NCBI GenBank assembly: GCA_011523485.1
Contig: WTGR01000590.1
Location: 1-5,020, forward strand
DNA: 5,020 bases
Direction: 5' to 3'
From: Acidobacteriota bacterium
GTDB taxonomy: Bacteria; Acidobacteriota; Vicinamibacteria; Vicinamibacterales; UBA8438
Positions 1-4,631 of this stretch are shown here, piece by piece (the first letter of the stretch is position 1; each line of letters begins with the position of its first letter). The notes beneath the pieces were generated by a model. The model made no database searches and had not been told where the DNA came from. It saw only the letters and a list, made by a program, of their open reading frames with translations. A program made the translations under genes and the position numbers.

Positions 1-295
1 CGTGCTGCATCTCGACCCAGACGAAGTCGTAGCCGGCCGCGGCCATCGCGCAGTACGTGCGCGGGTCGGTGGCGCGCACCGTGCCGCCGATCATCGGCCC
101 GCCCGCGACGAGCTTGGCCTTGGCCGGGTTCCAGATCTGGGCGGTCGTTCCGTCCGGCAGCTCGAAGCGCGAGCCGTACTCGAAGTCGGCGGCCCGGAAC
201 GGCTCCGCCTCCTGGGCGGCGGCATCCTGCACGGCCCCGCCGACCAGCAGGCCGGCGGCGACGGCAACGACGGTGAGCAACGTGGTGATTCTCAT
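1..295 (-). CDS. Exported HpcH/HpaI aldolase-family protein, N-terminal part (runs off the left edge)
   Basis: The first 98 residues are visible and the gene continues beyond base 1. Residues 1-27 look like a Sec signal peptide: MR, a hydrophobic core rich in Leu, Val and Ala, then a small-residue cleavage site near AAA-QE (after residue 27). The mature part begins with a linker, then 'IWNPAKAKLVAGG' and 'GGTV..TDP' (about 54-80). Next comes 'AMAAAGYDFVWVEMQH' (83-98), which resembles the first strands of HpcH/HpaI aldolase/citrate lyase proteins. His98 lines up with the conserved active-site His of HpaI (motif D-G-E-H). Family members are metal-dependent class II aldolases that cleave or form 4-hydroxy-2-oxo acids. 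The metal ligands would lie off the window, so activity cannot be judged. The ATG at 295 is preceded by GAGG (304-301) at 5-nt spacing. It is divergent from the ABC ATPase. A signal peptide is odd for an aldolase that is normally cytoplasmic. Confidence 0.75.
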   Translation of the reverse strand, partial: MRITTLLTVVAVAAGLLVGGAVQDAAAQEAEPFRAADFEYGSRFELPDGTTAQIWNPAKAKLVAGGPMIGGTVRATDPRTYCAMAAAGYDFVWVEMQH

Positions 296-356
296 GACAT
301 CCTCGCTTCTGGTGAGGCCGTATGGTGCGCGTCGGGCGCGCTGGAATCCCGTGACG

Positions 357-374
357 CACGGAGTCTACTCCGTG
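357..374. promoter_or_regulatory. Perfect 8-2-8 inverted repeat, candidate operator in the divergent spacer
   Basis: CACGGAGT-CT-ACTCCGTG is a perfect 8-bp inverted repeat with a 2-bp spacer. It lies 62 bp upstream of the aldolase-like start and 92 bp upstream of the ATPase start. The symmetry and size fit a dimeric repressor or activator site. A TAGACT hexamer on the minus strand (367-362) falls inside it and could be a -10 element for the aldolase-like gene, but I find no matching -35. The short loop makes an RNA hairpin less likely than a protein site. The regulator is unknown. Confidence 0.35.
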
Positions 375-452
375 ACTCGCTCCGCCATCCACCGGGCCGG
401 CCGTTGCTCCGTGCTCCGGGCCGGGGTCCGCGGCGAAGCCCGCGCGGCGGAC

Positions 453-461
453 TGGTAAGCT
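453..461 (+). promoter_or_regulatory. Possible extended -10 element for a leaderless ATPase transcript
   Basis: TGG followed by TAAGCT (456-461) fits the extended -10 pattern TGnTAnnnT. It ends 5 bases before the ATG at 467, so transcription would begin at or next to the start codon. The ATPase start also lacks a usable Shine-Dalgarno sequence. Both facts suggest leaderless initiation, but no -35 is seen and a short degenerate motif can occur by chance. Confidence 0.2.
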
Positions 462-466
462 CCTCC

Positions 467-1144
467 ATGCCCGAGCCGCTGATCGCGCTGCGCGACGTCG
501 AGAAGGTCTTCCGCCACGGGGTCAGCCGGACGTTCGTCCTGCGCCGGATCACGCTGGACATCGCCGCCGGCGAGTTCGTCTCCGTCATGGGACCGTCCGG
601 GGCCGGCAAGTCGACGCTGCTGCACATCCTGGGGATGCACGACGCCGAGTGGTCGGGGGAGTACGACCTGCTCGGCCAGCCCGTCCACAAGCTGCGGCAG
701 AAGCACCGGCAGGCGCTCGGCCGGACCCACATCGGCTTCGTGTTCCAGAGCTACCACCTGCTCGACGACCTGACGGTGGCCGAGAATCTCGACGTGCCGC
801 TCTCGTATCGCAACGTGCCCCGCGCGGAGCGCCAGAGCCTGGTCGCCGACACCCTCGATCGCTTCCAGATCGTCGGCAAGAAGGACCTGTATCCCAGCCA
901 GCTCTCGGGCGGGCAGCAGCAGCTCGTGGGCGTCGCGCGCGCCCTGATCGCCAAGCCGACGCTGATCCTGGCCGACGAGCCGACCGGCAATCTCCATTCC
1001 GGCCAGGGCCGCGAGATCATGGAGCTGTTCACGCGGCTCAACGGGGAAGGGACCACCATCGTCCAGGTCACCCACTCGGACGCCAACGCCGCCTACGGCA
1101 GCCGCATCGTCCAGCTCCGCGACGGGTGGCTCGTGGACGATTGA
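467..1144 (+). CDS. MacB/LolD-type ABC transporter ATP-binding protein
   Basis: This is a complete 225-residue nucleotide-binding subunit, the usual length for MacB/LolD/FtsE-like ATPases. In order it has Walker A GPSGAGKST (42-50), a Q-loop with Gln94 in VFQSYHLLDDLTVAEN, signature LSGGQQQ (146-152), Walker B LILADEPTGNL (166-176) and H-loop His203 (THSD). The DEPTGNL and TVAEN signatures place it with ATPases that power mechanotransmission-type or lipoprotein-release permeases (MacB, LolCDE), not solute importers. The D-loop reads NLHS where most relatives have NLDS; I recall similar NLHS ATPases in Acidobacteria. The ATG at 467 is chosen because the conserved domain begins at once (PLIALRDVEKVF). 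The open frame continues upstream but has no family resemblance there. No Shine-Dalgarno precedes it. Both neighbours are on the other strand, so it is a single-gene unit and its permease must be elsewhere. The substrate is unknown. Confidence 0.92.
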   Translation: MPEPLIALRDVEKVFRHGVSRTFVLRRITLDIAAGEFVSVMGPSGAGKSTLLHILGMHDAEWSGEYDLLGQPVHKLRQKHRQALGRTHIGFVFQSYHLLDDLTVAENLDVPLSYRNVPRAERQSLVADTLDRFQIVGKKDLYPSQLSGGQQQLVGVARALIAKPTLILADEPTGNLHSGQGREIMELFTRLNGEGTTIVQVTHSDANAAYGSRIVQLRDGWLVDD

Positions 1145-1146
1145 CC

Positions 1147-1860
1147 TCAACCCGCGGGTTCCTCGCCCGTGTTCCAGCGCCACTCGATGGTGCGACCGCA
1201 CGCCTTGCAGATCGCGCCGCGGCGCAGTCTGCGGCTCAAGCGCTGGCGGAACCAGCGCCGCCGGCAGCCGCACTCGCCGACCCAGCGGGCCGCGGTGTGG
1301 GTGAGGTCGTGACAGCGCTCGGCGGTGGAGCCGATCTCGCGCGCCTTGCGCTGCCAGACGGCGTCGTGGCCGTGCTCGGCGCCGACGATCGCGTGTGCGA
1401 TCTCGTGCAGCAGGGTGTTCTCGATGTCGGCCCGGGTCGCCCGCAGGCAGTAGCTCACCGACAGGTCGATGCGCGTCTCGCGGTAGCGGCAGACGCCGGC
1501 CCGCGCCGTGGAGAGGTCGAAGCCGAACGTCCACTGCGTGCCGAGTCCGCTCTGCGCCTGATGCCGCGCGAACAGGCGCTGCGCCAGCGTCTCGACGTCG
1601 GCCAGGGTGCACTCCCGTTCCGGCACCCGTTCCACGACCTCCAGGAGGCGGTAGGGCACCTGCCACCGGCCGTCGTCGCCGGCCAGCACCACCGCGCGGG
1701 CGGCCTGCAGCTCGGCCACCACGCCGGTGATCGACTGGCCGCGGGTCGTGAACCGCACCCGGCTGCCGGGGGGAGCCGCGGCGCCGGGGAAATCGGCGGT
1801 GATGGCCCCGCGGGTGCGGGGCGGCGACGGCCAGAGGAAGTACTGGAGAGGCGATCGCAC
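1147..1860 (-). CDS. SprT-like zinc metalloprotease with SH3-like N-terminal domain and zinc ribbon
   Basis: The 237-residue product (GTG start at 1860) carries the zincin motif HEIAH (152-156) followed by 'GAEHGHDAVW', with His163/His165 as candidates for the third zinc ligand, then 'REIGSTAERCH', typical of SprT-like domains. At the C-terminus CxC (197, 199) and CxxC (218, 221) form the zinc ribbon common in this family. Residues about 32-80 ('GSRVRFTTRGQSITGVV' to 'WQVPYRLLEVV') look like a small SH3/KOW-type beta barrel; this is an inference from the strand pattern. SprT-like proteins include the DNA-protein crosslink protease Spartan. The role in bacteria is poorly defined, so a part in genome or protein maintenance is only a guess. 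It is soluble, with no signal peptide. The GTG at 1860 has GGAG at 5-nt spacing. The only later in-frame candidate noted, GTG at 1758, would cut into the barrel and has no such site. The first roughly 30 residues are low-complexity and overlap a PIN relic. The stop is 2 bp from that of the convergent ATPase gene. Confidence 0.85.
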   Translation of the reverse strand: MRSPLQYFLWPSPPRTRGAITADFPGAAAPPGSRVRFTTRGQSITGVVAELQAARAVVLAGDDGRWQVPYRLLEVVERVPERECTLADVETLAQRLFARHQAQSGLGTQWTFGFDLSTARAGVCRYRETRIDLSVSYCLRATRADIENTLLHEIAHAIVGAEHGHDAVWQRKAREIGSTAERCHDLTHTAARWVGECGCRRRWFRQRLSRRLRRGAICKACGRTIEWRWNTGEEPAG

Positions 1861-2156
1861 AGGTGCTCCAGGAATTCTACGTGCAGGCGACGCGGGTGAC
1901 GAAGCCTGACCGTCTCGCCCACGAGGCTGCCGTGAATCTGGTCGAATCGTGGCTGCGCTTTCGCATCGTCGAGACCACCGTGCCGCTCGTGCAGCAGGCC
2001 CTGGCGACCGCGGCGCGCTGGCGCATCTCGTACTGGGACGCCGCGATAGTTGAAGCCGCCCTGCGCGGCGGCTGTCCGGAGGTTCTCTCGGAGGACCTGC
2101 AGGCCGGCATGCACTTCGCCGGCGTGACGGTGCGGAATCCGTTCGGCCAAGCCTAG
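1848..2156 (+). pseudogene. VapC-type PIN-domain toxin relic, N-terminus missing
   Basis: About 100 codons in frame match the C-terminal two thirds of VapC-like PIN ribonucleases. They begin near 'AIAQVLQEFYVQAT' and run through 'WRISYWDAAIVEAALRGGC' and 'LSEDLQAGMHF' to 'VRNPFGQA', then a TAG stop at 2154-2156. Intact relatives are about 130-140 residues and begin with a strand ending in D-T-N that carries the first catalytic aspartate. That strand is absent: upstream of about 1848 the frame is simply antisense to the SprT-like gene, with a TGA at 1800-1802. Three of the four family acidic residues remain (Glu in QEFY, Asp in YWDA, Asp in SEDL). No antitoxin (VapB) gene lies in front. A GTG at 1863 could in principle start a 97-residue product, but without the first aspartate it should be inactive. 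The break suggests a deletion or recombination that joined the relic to the SprT-like locus. Confidence 0.75.
1866..1869 (-). promoter_or_regulatory. Shine-Dalgarno (GGAG) supporting the GTG start of the SprT-like gene
   Basis: On the minus strand the sequence reads TGGAGCACCTGTG, giving GGAG five bases before GTG at 1860. This decides the start among in-frame choices. The site lies antisense to the codons for 'VLQEF' of the PIN relic, so it was probably not an ancestral ribosome binding site. Confidence 0.5.
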
Positions 2157-2244
2157 TCGGGTTGCCTGCTCGAGTAGCGGGTCTGCGCATCGCTGCGCCG
2201 CCAGCTCCAGGCGCCGGCGGCACGGTGGCGATACGCTTGCGAAT

Positions 2245-2278
2245 CGGCCGGCGGACGCCGGGGGACGCCCGCCGGCCG
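2245..2278. terminator. Strong GC stem-loop downstream of the PIN relic, possible terminator
   Basis: CGGCCGGCGG (2245-2254) pairs perfectly with CCGCCGGCCG (2269-2278), a 10-bp all-GC stem. After an A-C mismatch, two more pairs (2256-2257 with 2266-2267) leave an 8-base loop. It starts 88 bp after the relic's stop. Neither side has a T-run, so classic intrinsic termination is doubtful. It may be a leftover transcript end of the toxin gene or a pause or RNA-stability element. Confidence 0.35.
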
Positions 2279-2608
2279 GACAGCGTGATGCGCCCGTCAC
2301 GCGGTCCGGCCCCGCGCCAGAGGAGTGGCCTGTGCGGCTCGCACTGGACAGATAATCGTTGGAGCGTCCACGCCGCGCGACACGGCGGTCACGCGCGTTT
2401 CGGTTCCCGGGTTGCGGCCGCGCCGGCCTGGCGCAACGGCGGTGCCTCCGCCGTACAGACGGCGCGCGGGGCCGCGAGCCGCCTGCCGGCGAAGGCGCTG
2501 GAAGTCCGGCGGTGTGTCCATCGTGCCTCCATTCTCCTCCCGGGCCGGTCAAGCCTCGCGTCGCCCCGGTTCTGGGTGCAAGATACGATGTCCCGGGGCG
2601 CCTGAGAA

Positions 2609-2624
2609 CTAGGGATATCCCCAG
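2609..2624. promoter_or_regulatory. Near-perfect 16-bp palindrome upstream of the two-component operon
   Basis: CTAGGGATATCCCCAG is a palindrome except for one mismatched pair (A2611/C2622). It contains the perfect 10-mer GGGATATCCC (2612-2621). Its AT centre stands out in GC-rich surroundings. It ends 43 bp before the kinase ATG. Response regulators with LuxR-type DNA-binding domains often bind symmetric sites as dimers, so this could be an autoregulatory site for the regulator at 3810. That link is inference. Confidence 0.3.
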
Positions 2625-2667
2625 GTCCCCGGATCGCGACCGCTCGGGTACGCATCCGACTGGAAGC

Positions 2668-3813
2668 ATGCAGAAGACGCGCGACGCCGACCGGGAGCAG
2701 TTGCGCGAGCAGTCCCTGCGTGCGCTGGAGGCGGCGCGGGCGCGCTACGAGAACCTGTACCAGGACGCGCCGGACATGTTCGCCTCGGTAACCGTCGACA
2801 CCGAACGGGTGGCGCAGTGCAACGCCACGCTGCTGCGCGCGACCGGTTACCGCCGGGCGGAGGTGCTCGGGCGCCCGATCCGCGAACTGCACGATCCGGC
2901 CAGCGCCGCCGCGCTCGGCCGGGCGCTGGAGACGGCCCGCGCGGGCGGCCGGGCGGGAGACGTGGAGCTCCGGCTGCGGCGCCGGGACGGCAGCCTGCTG
3001 GACGTCAGCCTCGGCATGGCCCTGATCCGGGACGAGCGGCAGAACTACTACTACCGGTCCATCTGGCGGGACGTGACCGACCGCAAGCGGGCCGAGGACG
3101 CCCTGCGGCGGAAGCAGGCGGAGCTCGAACGAAGTCAGGCCGAGTTGCGGGCGCTGGCGGGGCGGCTGCTGACGGCCCAGGACGACGAGCGGCGGCGCAT
3201 CTCGCGCGAGCTGCACGACGACGTCAACCAGCGGCTCGCGATGCTGACGCTCGACGTCGAGTCGCTGCAGGCCGGCGTGCCCCGCTCGCCGCGCGCGACC
3301 GCCGAGCGGCTCGGGGCCATCCGCGACCGGCTCGTGGAGCTGTCGGACGACGTGCACGGCCTCGCCTACGGCCTGCATCCGTCGGTCCTGGATCACCTGG
3401 GCCTGCAGGCGGCGCTACGGTCCCACGTGGCGGACCTGCGCCGCCACGGATCGATTCGCATCGACCTGCGGATCGGCGATCTGTCCGAGCCGGTTCCGCC
3501 CGCGGTGGCGGCGTGCCTGTACCACGTGGCGCAGGCCGCGCTGCGCAACGTCGTCAAGCATGCCCGCGCCAGCCGGGCGACGGTCGACATGACGCCGGCC
3601 GACGGCGGGATCCGGCTGACGGTGTCCGACGACGGCGTCGGGTTCGCCGTGCCGGCGCGCTCGACCGAAGGGTTGGGGATCGTGGGGATGCAGGAACGGG
3701 TGCGGCTGGCGGGGGGGCGTTTCGAGCTCGCCTCGCGGGTCGGCGCGGGAAGCCGGGTCACGGTGTGGGCGCCGTTGCCGGGCGCTGCTGCAGGCGGCGA
3801 GGGCGGCGAATGA
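2668..3813 (+). CDS. Soluble PAS-domain sensor histidine kinase (NarX/DesK-type, HisKA_3)
   Basis: The 381-residue product has no signal peptide or membrane segment, so it should sense in the cytoplasm. A PAS domain spans about 27-139 ('YENLYQDAPDMFASV' to 'DVTDRKRAE'), and a charged helix, probably coiled coil, spans about 140-170. The HisKA_3 dimerisation helix follows, with phosphoacceptor His183 in ERRRISRELHDDVNQRL (174-190). The ATP-binding domain has an N-box with Asn294 (ALRNVVKHARAS), a G1 box DDGVGF (321-326) and a G2 box GLGIVGMQERV (335-345). The N-box Glu usual in this family (QEALTN) is Ala290 here. The ATG at 2668 is the only plausible start: the frame upstream has no family resemblance and a later Met (38) would cut the PAS domain. 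GGAAG sits only one base before it, so initiation may be weak. Its stop overlaps the start of the response regulator, its cognate partner. The signal is unknown, and no PAS cofactor residue is obvious. Confidence 0.92.
   Translation: MQKTRDADREQLREQSLRALEAARARYENLYQDAPDMFASVTVDTERVAQCNATLLRATGYRRAEVLGRPIRELHDPASAAALGRALETARAGGRAGDVELRLRRRDGSLLDVSLGMALIRDERQNYYYRSIWRDVTDRKRAEDALRRKQAELERSQAELRALAGRLLTAQDDERRRISRELHDDVNQRLAMLTLDVESLQAGVPRSPRATAERLGAIRDRLVELSDDVHGLAYGLHPSVLDHLGLQAALRSHVADLRRHGSIRIDLRIGDLSEPVPPAVAACLYHVAQAALRNVVKHARASRATVDMTPADGGIRLTVSDDGVGFAVPARSTEGLGIVGMQERVRLAGGRFELASRVGAGSRVTVWAPLPGAAAGGEGGE
3799..3803 (+). promoter_or_regulatory. Shine-Dalgarno (GAGGG) for the response regulator, inside the kinase gene
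   Basis: GAGGG lies in the last kinase codons, 6 bases before ATG at 3810. With the ATGA overlap (3810-3813) it indicates translational coupling and balanced synthesis of the kinase-regulator pair. Confidence 0.6.
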
Positions 3814-4469
3814 CGAAGACGGTGGGGACGCGGCCGCGGGTTCTGCTGGCCGACGACCATACGCTCGTGCTGGAGGGCCTGCGCCGGCTCCTCGAGGACC
3901 AGTGCGAGCTGGTCGGCATGGTCGAGGACGGCCGGGCCCTGGTGGAGGCGGCGCCGAGGCTCGCGCCCGACGTCGTCCTGCTCGACATCTCGATGCCGCT
4001 GCTCAACGGGCTCGACGCGGCGCGCCGGCTGCGCACCCTGGTTCCCGACACCCGGATCATCTTCCTGACGATGCACGCCGATCCGACCTACGCCAGCGAG
4101 GCCTTCGAGGCGGGGGCGGCCGGGTATCTGCTGAAGCGCTCGGCGGCGTCGGAGCTGAACGTCGCCATCGCCACGGTCCTCGCCGGCCGCAAGTACCTGA
4201 CGCCGCTCATCACGAGCGACGCGTTGCGGGCGAGCGTGCCCCGCTCGGTGGCGGTGCCGCCCACCCTGGGCAGGCTGACGCCGCGCCAGCGGGAGGTATT
4301 GCAACTTGTGGCCGAGGGACACACCGCCAAGGACATCGCGGCCCGCCTCGGCATCTCGGTCAAGACCGTCGAGTTCCACAAGGCGAGCATCATGGATCGG
4401 CTCGGGGTGCGGACGGCGTCGGAGCTGACGAAGTACGCGGTGGCGCACGGCTTCACCGAGCTGCCGTGA
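3810..4469 (+). CDS. NarL/FixJ-family response regulator with LuxR-type DNA-binding domain
   Basis: The 219-residue product is full length for the family. The receiver domain (about 9-126) has the acidic pair Asp15-Asp16, phosphoacceptor Asp59 (VVLLDISMP), Thr87 (FLTMHA) and Lys109 (YLLKRS), so all the phosphorylation-switch residues are present. A linker (about 127-153) leads to a LuxR-type helix-turn-helix (about 156-213): LTPRQREVLQLVAEG, then TAKDIAARLGISVKTVEFHKASIMDRLGV, with the recognition helix around SVKTVEFH. The ATG at 3810 overlaps the kinase stop (ATGA) and has its own Shine-Dalgarno. It should act as a transcription factor phosphorylated by the kinase encoded just before it. 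Its targets are not shown; the palindrome at 2609-2624 is a candidate. A strong terminator about 100 bp downstream closes the operon. Nothing in it is truncated or unusual. Confidence 0.95.
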   Translation: MTKTVGTRPRVLLADDHTLVLEGLRRLLEDQCELVGMVEDGRALVEAAPRLAPDVVLLDISMPLLNGLDAARRLRTLVPDTRIIFLTMHADPTYASEAFEAGAAGYLLKRSAASELNVAIATVLAGRKYLTPLITSDALRASVPRSVAVPPTLGRLTPRQREVLQLVAEGHTAKDIAARLGISVKTVEFHKASIMDRLGVRTASELTKYAVAHGFTELP

Positions 4470-4480
4470 ACGGCGGCCGC

Positions 4481-4534
4481 CTGCCGTCTGGCAGACCGGG
4501 TTCCCGGACCGATCGCAACGCTGCCGATGGCAGC
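4481..4534 (+). repeat. Two small hairpins with shared CTGCC/GGCAG arms
   Basis: CTGCC-GTCT-GGCAG (4481-4494) and GCTGCC-GAT-GGCAGC (4520-4534) are stems of 5 and 6 bp with almost the same arms. Between them lies a further inverted repeat, CCGGG-TT-CCCGG (4496-4507). Because the arms match, they could also pair with each other. They follow the regulator's stop by 12 bases. They may be an RNA-end structure or a small repeat element; I cannot tell which from one copy. Confidence 0.3.
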
Positions 4535-4570
4535 TCGTCGCTCCGGGATTGCAGGCGCCGTGCGTGGGGA

Positions 4571-4608
4571 GAAGCCCGGGCCGGAGAAGGCCCGGGCTTC
4601 CTGTGTTT
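4571..4608 (+). terminator. Intrinsic terminator of the two-component operon
   Basis: GAAGCCCGGGCC (4571-4582) pairs perfectly with GGCCCGGGCTTC (4589-4600), a 12-bp stem with loop GGAGAA. It is followed by CTGTGTTT with five T in seven bases (4602-4608). This is a good intrinsic terminator for the kinase-regulator operon. It lies between convergent genes, 24 bp from the stop of the PQQ dehydrogenase gene, and the hairpin could also stop transcription from that side, though the T-tract there is poor (TTCTCCCC). Confidence 0.75.
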
Positions 4609-4631
4609 CCGCCGTCGCGCGGCGCCGGCTG

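Larger units (their letters stand above)
2157..2667. other. 511-bp stretch without a recognisable gene
   Basis: The open frames here, on both strands, are rich in Arg, Ala, Gly and Pro, lack family motifs and look like chance frames in GC-rich DNA. I see no tRNA, rRNA or mobile-element end. It holds a GC hairpin (2245-2278) and a palindrome (2609-2624). A weak -10-like TACGAT (2584-2589) lies 78 bp before the kinase start, without a matching -35. The left part could be further decayed toxin-locus DNA, and the right part should hold the kinase-operon promoter. Confidence 0.5.

Noticed and set aside
392..424. Direct repeat CCGGGCCGG (392-400 and 416-424)
   Set aside because: Two short GC-only copies in GC-rich DNA, with no further copies or context.
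1149..1160. Perfect 12-bp palindrome AACCCGCGGGTT at the end of the SprT-like gene
   Set aside because: A 12-bp palindrome is expected about once per 5 kb by chance, it is coding and has no hairpin loop or T-tract, so I do not call it a site or terminator.
1861..2223. Upstream extension of the SprT-like frame to an ATG at 2223
   Set aside because: It runs antisense through the PIN relic with no recognisable sequence, and a GTG with a good Shine-Dalgarno exists at 1860.
2345..2370. TGGAC...GTCCA inverted repeat around GATAAT (2351-2356), a possible promoter or operator
   Set aside because: Arms are only 5 bp with a 16-bp gap, there is no -35, and the kinase start is over 300 bp away.
2359..2667. 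Upstream extension of the kinase frame by 103 codons
   Set aside because: The translation is Arg/Pro/Gly-rich with no family resemblance, and the conserved PAS region starts shortly after ATG 2668.
2817..4448. Long open frames out of phase or antisense to the kinase and regulator genes
   Set aside because: They are shadows of GC-rich coding sequence: low-complexity Arg/Ala/Gly/Pro translations with no motifs, while the other frame matches known families throughout.
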